Assembly (NCBI RefSeq): GCF_018446385.1 | Contig: NC_056003.1 | Span: 21,387,198 to 21,451,197 of the forward strand | Origin: Zingiber officinale | Taxonomy: Eukaryota > Streptophyta > Magnoliopsida > Zingiberales > Zingiberaceae | Length of the DNA: 64,000 nt | Reading direction: 5' to 3' | The notes under the pieces: generated by a model | Told to the model about the DNA's origin: nothing | Databases searched by the model: none | The model's input: the letters and a program-made list of their open reading frames with translations, nothing else | Shown here: positions 11,330-23,400 of the stretch, one piece after another | How the letters are laid out: the number at the start of each line of letters is the position of its first letter | Position numbering within the stretch: the stretch's first letter is position 1 | Made by a program: the position numbers and the translations under genes

Positions 11330-12350
11330 AAATTCTTACACGAGTACTTTGAACAATGGAAATCTGCATATGAAAGTCGGGGTGCTCAAATTATTTCCGG
11401 ACACTGTGACCACTTAGTCGTGGATGATCAGGTAGGATGTCAATTTCTTGGCGATGGAATTGGCCAACTTAAAATAATGAATTTTAGGGAGTGTCTAATT
11501 GTATGCTACTAAAATGGAGATCTACACTGTTTTTCTTTTTTCTGATTAGTTTGGAATTTACAATACAAAATTATTATTTATTAAATGAATTTGTTGATAA
11601 ATTAAAACATTTTAAAATAATATGTATACTATACCCTAGCAATGGAGATTCCTCTCTTTGGGTAAAGACCAAAATAATCAAGTTTTAAATCTGTCAAGCT
11701 TTTGATTAAGCTAAATCCTAATTGATCTGTAAATTTGACTGTTTGTTTGGTTTAGTTGCTTAGGGTCTAAGAGGAAAATCTGAAACTTCCCTCAGTTTGT
11801 TTCCATTGCGCCTTTGCTATGACTTTATATGAACATCTGCTTTTGCTCTTTTGTCACAATAGTATGCCACTTAATTTTGTGCACTTTTACTGAACCAAAG
11901 AACGCCAAGGATTATATAAACAAAGACTCCAACTACTTATTTTAGTATGCTTCAAATCGTGACTTATGACCGAAACGCCCGCCTTCATCTCTAAACTAAT
12001 TTTAGATGTTAATTTGAAATTATATTACATGCAAAGCCAAGCTTATCAACTACTGTGTCAACTTTTTTTTCCTAGTTGCATCGTATATTTGCTGACTAAT
12101 TTTATAAAAAAATTTCCACTAACTACCAGGATAATTCGGAAAGCACTCGTAGCGAGTAGTCCATTGATTCAGTTACATTTTTAGGTCAACCGTCCATTAA
12201 ACAAAATTCATCTGTTAATTCTTCAAAGTGGAGACTCGATTGCCGATAATGTTACACCATTGCCCATGTCATTTCTATTTTTTTTAATGCTTCGCCCCAC
12301 TATTCTTAAAGGTGGGAGGTCATTCAACCACCGAATACATTCAAAAACAC
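11330..12350. other. Non-coding stretch between copia and TIR element
   Basis: AT-rich, with no convincing gene. A short open stretch just after the copia (about 11331-11440) has no stop in one frame but no family signature. It is the right flank of the empty copia insertion site. Confidence 0.5.
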
Positions 12351-12353
12351 TCA

Positions 12354-13482
12354 GGGCACGTTTGGTTCAAGGTTATCGCTGATAACCTTGGTAGGTTATC
12401 AACAAAAACCTTATTTAGTTTAGATAATGTGTGATTCCTGGTAATGAGTGATTCCCGCCACGTCAGCAATTTGGGAATACAACCAGGAATCAGAAAACCT
12501 TGAAAGCCTAAGGTTTTCTAGGATTTCGGGGTTATCATATTATTTTTTCCAAAATTACCCACCCTTTCCTATCCTCGCCTGGCACTCATGTGGTGATACT
12601 GATCATTGATAACCTTGGATTTTGGTGCTCATCGACGCGGACTTCGGGAACGTGGCCAGGTTCGCGGAGGTGGTGATACTGATCGCGTCGTGCTACGACT
12701 TGCAGGGGGTGGCGGAGCACACGTACAGGCCGCCGACAAGGGATTCGGGGAAGAAGAGAATCCCTGAATCCCTTGGCGGAGCACACAACGGGGTCATCGC
12801 CGGCTCCGCCAAAGCCATCTGCCATTGATGGCCCCCTTGGCGGACTCCACCCCCCAGCTCTGCGCCAGATTCAACACCTGAGAAATAACGAGCGGCACCG
12901 CCAGTGGCAACCCAGCGTCGACGACGACGAGAGGGTTGTTGGTGACGAAGCTCACGATCCCGTCGAGGAGCCCGCTGAGATCGAAGTCCGGGAAGGGGGA
13001 GAAGCTGCCGAAGGTCTGGTTTAGCGCTTCCTCATAGGTCAAGGCTCTGGTGAGCCCTCCGGCGCCGAGAACGGACGAGAGGGCGGCGAGGTTACGGATC
13101 CTGAGGGGTAGAAGCGACCGTCTGGCCTCGACCCTTTTTCCGGGGGAGGAGGAAGAGGAAGCGGCCTTGTGGAGCGAGGCTAATGGAGTGAGGCCTATAG
13201 CATTTAGAACTTCCATGGCATCACTCTCATGATTGGAGTTCGGAAATAACGACAGGGAAGAAGAGAAGTCACGGGAGAGAAGAGATAAAAAGATTTTCAT
13301 TCAATTAAATTAATTCAAAAAGTTAAAGGATAAATTAGTAAATGTAAAACTAAGTAATTGCATAATCTCAGTTGAACCAAACACCTAATAAGTTATGTTG
13401 TATTTCCCATAACCTTAATTATGTGATTACCTGGTAATCACATAACCAAGGTTATAAATGATGACTTGAACCAAACGCATCT
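12354..13482. mobile_element. Pack-type TIR element carrying a TROL gene fragment
   Basis: About 1.13 kb between inverted termini. The left end reads GGGCACGTTTGGTTCAAGG; the right end, reverse complemented, reads AGATGCGTTTGGTTCAAG, with further matching AT-rich subterminal sequence (ATAACCTTGG in both). A 3-bp repeat TCA flanks both ends (12351-12353 and 13483-13485). The GTTTGGTT terminus and a 3-bp duplication fit PIF/Harbinger-like non-autonomous elements, though TCA is not the classic TTA/TAA. No transposase inside; instead a GC-rich host gene fragment occupies about 12590-13300. Superfamily is uncertain. Confidence 0.65.
12794..13216 (-). pseudogene. Captured 5' fragment of TROL-like thylakoid rhodanese gene
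   Basis: Minus-strand frame from ATG at 13216. After a Ser/Arg-rich transit-peptide-like start (MEVLNAIGLTPLASLHKAAS) it has LTRALTYEEALNQTF, LLDGIVSFVTNNPLVVV, PLAVPLVISQVLN and SWGVESAK. These match the N-terminal part of plant TROL (rhodanese-like protein 4, which anchors ferredoxin-NADP reductase at the thylakoid): LTYEEAL, NFVTDNPLVI, VPFVLSQVL, KSWGVESAK. The rhodanese domain, second membrane span and FNR-binding tail are missing; the match stops at SAK, where sequence changes, probably at an exon end. The frame stays open upstream to 13300. GC content is far above its surroundings. Whether it is transcribed is unknown. Confidence 0.82.
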
Positions 13483-13485
13483 TCA

Positions 13486-15080
13486 TGGTACTACGTTGAC
13501 TTTGTCATCTTTATAAGGTCATCCAATATTAAATTGAGTACTTTACCTTTGAAGACAAACTCTCCGTCTTTCTCCGCTCGTGGGTATTTGGATTGAAACC
13601 CCTAACTTAGGTTTTTAATCAAATTCAATGTCAACGCATGCCCCACTAGAGGATTGAATCGTGGTGCTCTTGGATATTCGTGTAATGCTTTACTTTTTCA
13701 AGCCAAGTCTAAAATGAATCAAACGATTAAAATAGTTGTTGGAATTTGACTTGATTTACAAACTTGAATTTAATTTTTTTTTAAATGTTATCGTGCTCTA
13801 ATTTCAAATTTGTCTGAATCTTTTATATTTATAAAACTTATTTAGTTGGTTTATGAGTTTGATTTTAAATGTTTGTTTGTTTATTTACTATACATCAGTA
13901 TCAGTTTATAAGAACAAACTTGGTTTTCTTCGTATTATTCAAATGAACAATGTAAAAGCCCAAAGGATGAGATGAATGAAAACACACACACACACACAAA
14001 AGAAGAAGAAGACGACTGTGAACCTTACACAGCCACAACTCATGGATTTCATGACTTTCTTCCTCCTCATACTTTATTTTGTTTTTCATTTTCTCCTTTA
14101 AATTGAACACAAAAAAATACTAAATTCAGTTAGTCCCGGATGACTGTCCGATTTCATGGAATTCTTCCATTGACCATTAGAATAAATTGGGGAGCACTCA
14201 CCCCGATAACTTCTTTAAACTGAACAGAGAAAGAGACCCTATAAATAAATGATCAGATCGAAATGCAGGCATGGCATAGTTTAGTGGATCACTGAAACAT
14301 CCCACCAAAAATGCTCATCCTACTCACTGCGTGCCAATCAGTTTCTCCATCATTTTTCTTTAATATTATTATTATTTATTTTTGTTGCTAACTTTTTGAG
14401 TGATCAATGGCGCATGCCATCTTTATCTCTTGCTCCACTAGCAAATGGAGGGCGTTTGGCTTTTGTTAGCTACCATGATGGAGCCACCCACAGACCTCCG
14501 CCCCCAAGCACATGCCCCACGCTAGGGACTAGGGAGGCAAATGCTTCATTTTCCCTTTCATTAATTTAAGAGAAGTTGTTGGAATGTATTTGTTGCGAGG
14601 TCCATATTATTTATTACTTATTTATTTACTTATTTGATATTTGTTTTTAGAAAAATATACAAATGCTTAATTGATTGATTTATTTATCCATTCTTTCCAA
14701 ATTCTTATTATTCTATCAATCCTACTTAAGCAATAAGCATAATTATCTAAATCCATGAGTTGACTTCAATGTGGGACGTGCATTTAAGCAACTAAAATTC
14801 ATAGCTGGTATTTAGGTATGATTACTATAATAGATTATGAGATCGATTAATATAATAATTTTAATTAAGTTAAAGTAATTTTAAATGGATATAATAATGA
14901 TAAAGTAATTATAATTCAGTGAAAATTAAGACGCTGTTTTAGTAAATCATGCAAAATATTTATTTAATAAAGATTTAATTAATTAATTAATTAATTATAT
15001 ACTTCGGATAAATAATTTTTGGGAATTTATGAAAAGAGCCACTGCAACAGACAGACAAACAGAAGCGCGCAAGCAAAAGA
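13486..15080. other. Intergenic region upstream of the MCA gene
   Basis: AT-rich. Contains a (CA)n microsatellite at about 13982-13997, an ATTA/TTAA run at about 14976-14996 and AG-rich sequence from about 15060, which probably marks the start of the MCA 5' UTR. No gene recognised. Promoter elements were not assigned. Confidence 0.5.
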
Positions 15081-15838
15081 GGGACTGAGGGAGAGAGGAT
15101 GATTTGGAAGCGAGGCCAGTAGAAGAGGGGGAAGAGGACAGAGCGCTCGTGCCGCGTCGCTCCAAAAGAGGGGAAAAGGAGAGCTCGCAAATCGCCCACG
15201 GGATTCGGCCGACCGATCGAGCTCGCACTCAAAGCAATGCCTGCGATGCACCCACCTCGATGCCTCTCTCTCTTCTTCCTCTAGTCACTGCTGCACGACG
15301 GCGCCCGGGCCTCCCCTGCTCTGGAGAAAAAGGAACGAACGGTGGGAGAGAGGCGGCGAGATGGAAAAGACGTGGTTTTTCCAGGTCTAGTTGCCGCGGC
15401 GGTGGATCTGGAACTTAGATCTGTGGACTTACTTGAAGCTGTAACGTTGGAAGCTCGTTTGGTTTCCCGCGTTTCTCATATCGGTACTTCCACATTTCCT
15501 CCTTGATTTGCACCCTGATCGAAGTTTTCACCTTGGAACTTAAAACGTTTCCTTTTTGATAATTCATCCCCTAGGAATCTTCGACGGGAGATATCTGACA
15601 AAAAGGAGAAATTTTGGAGTGGTTTCATTGCAGGTATTGTGATCTGTAGACTGTAGCACGGATTCTGAAGTTTAGTTTTAATTATTGTCTGTCTAAGTTT
15701 GTTCCTTGTCCTCTTCGGTAGACGGGTGGCATCCTAAGTCGTCGCCATGTGCTATTGCGTCTGTTAAACTTCATTTCCTTTCCTTTGTTGCGTGGAACAA
15801 CCTACATTTAGGTTTTCTCCGTCCTAACCGACTCCAAA

Positions 15839-18800
15839 ATGGCGAGTTGGGAGCAGTTGGGAGAGCTGTCGAACGTGGCCCAGCTGACGGGTCTCGACGC
15901 CGTCCGTTTGATCGGGTTGATTGGGCAGGCGGCGGCTACTGCACGGATGCACAAGAAGAATTGCCGACAGTTCGCGCAGCATCTGAAGCTGATTGGTAAT
16001 CTCTTGGATCAGCTGAAGATTTCGGAGCTGAGGAAGTACCCTGAAACCCGGGAGCCTCTCGAGCAGCTAGAAGATGCTCTTAGGAGGTCTTACATTCTCG
16101 TGGATAGTTGCCAAAACAGGAGTTATTTGTACCTTTTGGCAATGGGATGGAACATGGTCTACCAGTTTAGAAGAGCTCAGAATGAGATTGATCGATATCT
16201 TCGACTCGTTCCACTCATCACCCTCGTAGATAATGCTCGAGTCAGAGTAAGATTTTTTTTAATAAAAAAATAATAAAAAAAACTTGTTAATTCATCCATC
16301 TTTTGAAGTTTTCCTAGAATGCAATCTTTCGCTGTCATTTACTTCCCTTTATCGAAGACTTTACATTTAATAATTGCAAGATTGATTCAGTTTGAAGTAT
16401 TGTCAAATGGTTTTGGTTACTTCTTCTCTGTTTTGATTTGATTTGCTGTTGCAGTTTCTTTTTAGCTCCTCTTTGTCTGCATTAATAGATTGAAGAGTTT
16501 ACATTTAACAATTGCAAGTTTGATTCAGTTTGAAGTTTTTTCAAATGGTTTTGGTTGTATCTTTTCTGTTTTGATTTGACTTGCAGTTGGTAGAGCTAGC
16601 AGTTTGACTATCCTGTATACTTTTTTTTGGTAATCGATTTAGTAAACAGCAAAGTTTTTACCTGAGTAAAGAAATATGCCAGAATGTCTGTCATCAGCGG
16701 AAATGGCCACAAGTGAACAGAAACCCACCTGATAGTTTTTCTTGCAAATAACATGACCAGCGATCATTTTACCACAAGAAGTCTTGTTTTGAAACCATGT
16801 GGGGTTGTTTGTATTAAATGTTATCCTTCAATCGTTGTTGTTAATACTTGGGTATCCTTTTATTTCTTTTTGCCTCTCTACTTCAACTTCAATTAATATA
16901 ACTTGTCTAACTATGTACTTTTCTTGTCTCTAAATGTTTTATAATATCTTAACTTATTTTCTGCCATTTTATCATTAGTTTAAGCACCAGGTTGTCTTCA
17001 CATAGCAAGATTTTAATTTTCTCTTCTAGTGGTCGTGGACATTCAATTCTGGGATTAGAGATATTTTTACAGAATAACTTTGTATGGTGAAAATTTTACT
17101 CATGTTGGATAGGCTTTTGTCCGAAGTGTAAGTGAGCTTTGGTTTAGTTAAAGTGTCAAAGGATTCAATTATTCAATACAGAATTTCCTTTGTTTGGCAA
17201 GTTTAAATTTCATATATCCTAATTAAAAGTGGTTTTTTTTTGTTTTCATTCTAACCTGATTTAGGGTTTCATTGAGTAATTTCCGAGTTTTTTTTTTTTG
17301 AAGTTTATCTAGGACATTTTGGTGGATCTTTTGGGTTTTCTATAAAAACTTTTGAAGTTATCGTTGATCTTGGCATGTCAATGTCCTTTCTTATGATTCA
17401 TGTAATATTTGCTTTTGTTCTTTCCCCTAGAGCTTCTTATTTCCTTTTTCATATGATAGGAAAGGCTTGATTCCATTGAGAGGGATGAGCGAGAATATAC
17501 CTTGGATGAAGAAGATAGAAAAGTGCAAGATGTCATTTTGGATCGTGAACGATCAACAAATCCTTCCACAGTTCTCAAGAAATCTCTCTCTTGTTCTTAT
17601 CCAAATGTGCCATTTGATGAAGCCCTTAAGAAAGAAAGGGAAAAGCTGCAAATGGAGCTTGAGAGATCGTGTGATATAGGTCAAAGTGAAATGATCCAAC
17701 ATTTGATAGGGGTAACACAAAATGTGGAAACAGCATTAGAAGAAAAAAGTGCACATCTTAAAAGTCCAAAGAAAGTTGAGCTAAAATATTCAGATCCCAA
17801 TGATTACAAAGAGAAGTCCTTTGATGGGACAACTAGGTTGGTCTTGTTTTTCTATATGTATAGACATAATCGTAAATCCATAGAATACATCTTTCTTTAG
17901 AAGATGCTAATATATCTGCAGGCAACCTTACTACAGTTTTCATTTTTCATAACAAAGCACACTTGTACAATAATCCATCATTCCAGTGATTAAAATTTTC
18001 CACTCAAGGAATTAAAATTTCATTAGATTAGACAATCTGTATTTATAATGTCTATGTAGTTTACTTGAATTCCAATAGAAAAATAGTGATTTTCCTGCCT
18101 CAAATGATTCTACACTTCCATGATCTTGAGTATTAATTTATGAAATAGTTGTTTTCTAGAAAAGTTCAACTTTAGGGACTCATAATGTACTTATTCAAAG
18201 AGTTATAGATTATCATATAAATTTTCAAATATAGCAAACCAAAGGAAAAGTTATTGTTCACTTTGTTCTCGGCTTACCACTTTTCCTTCAACCTCTTGTT
18301 TTTGTTACATCAGGCATACTCCTAAGGTAACAATTCTTTTTTGTTCTTTTGCTGATATTGCTGGTCAAAACATGTGTCTTTAAGTAAATTCAATTGTGTA
18401 ATTCTTTGAAAAAATGGTCCACTGGCGACATGTCCATGTAATGGTGAGATTATCACATGATAAATAATTGCTAGGAAGGAATTTGATTCTAACTCACATG
18501 TGATTTACCTCGATTCAATGATAAAATAACGCTGCTGTCATTTTCTTCCCTAATTGTTGAATATTTTACCATGATTATATTTATGTGTTTCTCTAAAAGA
18601 AAGACATTTAGCCCAAGCAATGACAACCATGAGCAGTATAGAATTCTCCTATACCAATCTTTACATAGCACATGGTGTGACCAGCTTGGACAAGCTTCTA
18701 TGGTGATCCATCCCATCATTGCTCACTGTATTCCCACCCACTCACATGTGAGATCCATCACCATTGTCTGAATAAATAGAGTTTGACCAACATCCCATCT

Positions 18801-21800
18801 TTTGTTTTAAGCATTTTCTTGGATTTTGTTGGAATGAATGTATGAGTTGAAGATATTAAAGCACTATCTCATACTTTATTCATATGAATTTTACTAACAG
18901 TAAGCTTTCTAGTTCATGATGTTTTGCAACGTAAATGTAAACTTCAGAATATGATAACAATTCTGAATTTTGTCTAGAAGGGCTTCACCAGATACATATG
19001 GTCACGATACACCTTCATACAAAGGATTTCATGGACATGAAGAATGGCATGCAGATTTACTGGGATGCTGTTCAGAGCCTTCATTATGTATGTGATTGTT
19101 CGTTTCATGCTTATGCTATTTTGTGAAGTTGCTTATTACAAAACACTGTTATGATTTACTATGTACTTGAATTCCTTGTAGCCAAATGAGTATGTTGCCA
19201 TGTGGAAACAATTTTGTCAAGATTTAATTTTAAATTTGGTCATACTTATTTTTCCATTATAGATTCCTTGTCATGTTGAAAGTGTGTGATATATTTGTAG
19301 TTAGAAATGAAAATAAGGGATATTTTTGTTAAAACCTTAAAAAATCATGATAAACTTAACAATTGATCATAATTTTAACACTCGTCTCCATGCGTGCAAT
19401 GTGGATCATGTGCACTAACTTAGTTATATATATTTTTTGAAATACTGACATTATCAGGGTCTGAAAGACGGCTTCCATTCGACCTTTGGGAAAAGTTGTT
19501 AGTCATTGAAATTTATCATTTGGAGTATGCAGTGAACCAATCAAATTTAACAACACAACTGCTCAATTTTAAGTGTTGCAAAGCTTGTCAAGATAGATTT
19601 TGAGTTATATATGCCTAGTAAAAGAAAGAAAAAGAATCCACAATGGTATTTGTTCTTTTTTTTCATAGACTCATTGGTGAATAGACCTCCAGATCATCTT
19701 AGTCAACTGATGCACTTTTGATGTTCTCCTTCCCTATTCTTTCGATATTACTGGACAGTAGCAGTCATCTGTTCCCTATATTTAGACATTTAATTTATGG
19801 GCTTCTTAAGTGAAGTGTTTTCCCCTCCCAAACAATCTACAGTATGCATACATGAGTGATCAGTTCCTCTTCATTTTAGGTCTCCTGCTACTCTATGTTA
19901 CCAATTAATTTTTGTCAAATTGTCAAAATCAAGTGACGGATGGGGAGCTTTGGCGTAATAGTAAAGTTATTGTCGTGTGACTTGGTGGTCACGGGTTCCA
20001 GTCGCGCAAACAACTTCTTACAATGCAAGGTAAGGCCGCATATAATAGATTCTTCCCTAGGACCCCACATTAACGGGAGCTTTGTGTATCAGACTGCCCT
20101 TTCTCAAACTCAAGTGACCCATGATTTGCTAACCATTTCTGTTGATTTTCATTGTGGATTTTGTTTCTGTATAAGCTAAGATGTAAAATGGACACTAGTT
20201 TATCCATCTTAGGCAGGATTGAAAACTATTTCAAATATGGTTATAGATTTTACAAGATTATTTTTATACAGTTCTTTTCTAAAATTAGATAAAAATTATA
20301 TTGCCTAATGATGTTTTGCAGGTTTGCGAACTTTATTCTATCCCTGCGGAACATTTTCACAGATTGCTAGTGTGGCAAAAGATAGACCAATTTGTAAGTT
20401 AGTTTTTTCCACAGCTAGTTTCTTGCCTAATCTTTCTGTTGGTAGTCAATATATATTTTGTAAAAATGAATAACAACCAAACAAACCTACATCTATTTAG
20501 AATTTTCTTTTGTTTGCCATTGTCATTTCAGATTAGAAACAATCAATTCTATGTTAGTTGACATCGTATATCTCTTGATTCTTGGACATAGACTGGAAAA
20601 AAACAATATCTGGTGTATTTATTAAAATATACAAGAAACTAGACCAATCTGCTTTAAAGTTTCAGATTCTTTGGGTAGCTAGATAATAGATATAATTCAC
20701 TGGAAAGACTGCTTGTTCTTTTTACTGTTGCACTTCCTGCAGACAAATGCGTGTACTTAGCTAAATAAACAATAATTCATATTTGATATAAGGATGAACT
20801 GTCACAATCTTCATTGAGAGTTTGAATCTATTCAATTAGCATTATTGTCAAGGCCAATTTACATAATCACGAGAAACTCAGTTGGGAATAAGGATGACTA
20901 TCAAGATAAGTGTTGAATATAGTTTACCTCAAAATGAATCTAGATATTTTGAAAGGAAAAATAATAGAGATGAAAAAAGATGATTAGCGCTATATTTTCC
21001 AAGAACAATAAGCTCTTCAAAGGGAATGAAGACGACTTCCATAAGATTCTTGCCGGCACTTTTTCAGTTTCTTATGAACTTGTTGGCAGATTCCATTTGG
21101 ACAAAATTGTTCTGAATAATCTATGTTTAAACTATGTAATGATTAAAAAAGACCTCTAGCATTCGTTGGCTTTTTCTTCTTGCGGACAGGAACCTGGATG
21201 CTCGCAGTCCTCTTTTCAGTTTTGCTCTTAGTCATCTGTCGTGACTTTTACGGTGTAGGAAGCTTCCATTTTTGTAAAGTAGCAATTTCATATAAACTTC
21301 TCATTAGATATTCTGTTCATAGTCTGATAGAAATTTCTGACGTATACTAGCGTTGAACTGAGGCCTTGTTTCTTGTCAACAGCTTCTGCTGAAGCATGTA
21401 ATGATTTGATGGCTTATACATTAGTATTATCGTGCTGTTGTTACACTTGCTGTGTACGAAGGAAGCTACGGAAAATGTTCAATATTACGGTAATCTGGCT
21501 TCCGTCATTCTGTCATGTTTACTTACAAAGTATACTGACTTCTGCAAAGTTTTTTAAAAATTTAAAAATTGATAATTTTTGTCTAAATAAATCTGGTAAG
21601 AAGTTATCTTGTATACCTTCAGATATTCATGTCAATGTAGTATGCATTGCTCAATGACTGCTATTGCATTATGAGACGGCAAACAGTGTTACAATCATTT
21701 GTTAAATAGGTGGTGCTATAATTCTAAACCTCGTAATTTTATGTTTGTTCACAATTTTTAAAGGCTTAACAATGCTTTCAGAAAAATAAAGAGGTGTAGA

Positions 21801-23400
21801 GAAGCCAAACTACTTTTCAGAGTTTGCTGATAAACTACTCTTTTACAATTAGGGAGGGCTTTGTGATGATTTCTTGTCTCATCTACTTTGCTGTTGCTGC
21901 GCCCTAGTTCAAGAATGGCGAGAAGTTGAGATTCGTGGAGCTCAAGGTAATGGCTCTTTACTTTTCATAATAAAAAATGGCTTTATAACCCAAAGTTAAT
22001 GACCATTATTAGAAAATGACTTTATAACCCAAAGCTATTATGTGCAGCAAGTGTAGTTCAGCATTGCTATTTTCAAGTTTGGTTTACGGTTTTTATCATA
22101 GGTCAATATATGCTCATATAATGTTGATTCTAACAATGCAACAGGATATTTGTTTTCCTAAATTATATGTGGTATTAGAGCCTCCTTTCTAGAATTAAGA
22201 TTTTGCAAAGCAAAATTCACCTTCAGAGTAGGTTGTTGGCGTTTTACTCATCCTTTGATTTCTTCACCTCACTTCTTAGTATCCTTGTTCTGTACTAGTG
22301 TCCATTGAACTCCTTTAACTCATGCATCAGCATGTCAGTGTTCTCACAGTAGTCAACAGATCGACAACTTGAGAAAATCCAGTTTCACCACTTGCAATGC
22401 TAGTCATGGTTCTTCCTTGCTTGTCATCCACATTTCACCAGCATCCTTTCACCATTATGCGTCTGCCTTCCCTCGTGTCATCCTGTAGATCTCACCAGCT
22501 TTGCTGATCTGTGATGCACCAACAGATCTCCAGCAAGCCTCACTCTTTATAAAGCTGTCCATCAGCGCAATTCCTCCATCCAATGGGATGCCTTAGCCGC
22601 AGAATTTGGCAATGGCCTACCATCATCATGTCTTATAGTTCAACATCTTCTTCCTGACCAGAGCAAAGCCAACATCTTATCCAAGATCAGCATACTTGAG
22701 CATCATGTCTTTCGTGTGTCTCTTGCTAGCGTCATCCTGCACACAGTCCACACGTCATCCGAGGTTTCTCTGTTTTTGGACTGCGGCTATAAATGGCCTG
22801 CTTCACCTTCAAGATTTCCAGACTTCCCAATTTTCAATCCAGTTGGTTGTTTATGGGCATTTTGTCTTGCACTCTTCTAATCGGAGCAAAATTTATTCCT
22901 TTCGATCATTCCAATCTTCTTTGGGTAATTAAGAAATAGTAATACCAATCTTCTTTGGGTAATTAAGACTAATTCTATATCTTCACTTCAGTTCTATGAT
23001 AAACAATGCCACAGGGTATAGATAGATGCATTCCTGGGTCTTCAGCATAACACCCTTAAGAAGACAAAGTATGTAATGCTTAAAACGAACGAGTGGAGTC
23101 TTAGTTATATCCCTTGCGTACATGATTCATATCTAAAAAACTAAAAACTTAGCCTTCATTGAAAGAAATCCTTGCCATAGATTCTGCTGCATATCCATTG
23201 CTCACTTCTCAACAACAACAACAGAGCTCTATAGTTTGTCTCTCACTGGATGAATGTTTCTCCATGATGTCTAAGATTCTGTTTCTAACAAATTGCAAGC
23301 ATTCTGTCTAATCTTCCTGACTGTTAAAGCTGTTCGTTACTCTGCAGGATCCTGGAAAACAAAAACAAGTCCACCAGCTTCTCAGTACATGGAATCCTAG
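15839..23400 (+). CDS. MCA1: MCA-type mechanosensitive Ca2+ channel (PLAC8 domain), complete
   Basis: Homologue of Arabidopsis MCA1/MCA2, plasma-membrane Ca2+-permeable stretch-activated channels. Coding exons: 15839-16246, 17460-17836, 18978-19087, 20322-20393, 21383-21489, 21853-21946, 23348-23400. All junctions are GT/AG and phases agree, giving 1221 nt and 406 aa. Start: AAAATGGCG, followed by ASWEQLGELSNVAQLTGLDA. The N-terminal hydrophobic stretch (about residues 19-35) contains Asp20, equivalent to the Asp needed for channel activity in Arabidopsis. Next come the conserved HKKNCRQFAQHLKLIGNLL block, an acidic EF-hand-like stretch DEEDRKVQD and a coiled coil (exon 2). The Cys-rich PLAC8 part spans exons 3-6 (HADLLGCCSEPSLC, FYPCGT, LSCCCYTCC, HLLCCCCALVQEWREVE). 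The usual length is about 400-420 aa, so it appears intact. An upstream non-coding exon is likely between 15080 and 15838. MCA1 versus MCA2 cannot be decided. Confidence 0.95.
19938..20109 (+). mobile_element. tRNA-derived SINE (Au-like) in MCA intron 3
   Basis: About 172 bp flanked by 9-bp direct repeats TCAAGTGAC (19929-19937 and 20110-20118). The body starts near TGGGGAGCTTTGGCGTAATAG (A box) and has GGTCACGGGTTCCAGTCGCG (B box), then GCAAGGTAAGGCCGCATATA and GGACCCCAC...GGGAGCTTTGTG. These are hallmarks of the plant Au SINE family. Sense to the host gene, within an intron, so probably spliced out. Confidence 0.9.

Noticed and set aside
11331..11440. Open frame EYFEQWKSAYESRGAQ after the old copia
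   Set aside because: No start, no recognisable family and it is downstream of a gene with a clear stop; probably chance.
15104..15418. 104-codon plus-strand frame upstream of the MCA gene
   Set aside because: Purine-rich leader sequence, likely 5' UTR; no domain and overlapping frames on both strands.
22130..23020. Near repeats AACAATGCAACAGGATAT and AACAATGCCACAGGGTAT in MCA intron 6, with GTGGTATTAGAGCC nearby
   Set aside because: Suggests a small LTR element, but the primer-site-like word is not adjacent to an LTR end and no LTR pair could be drawn.
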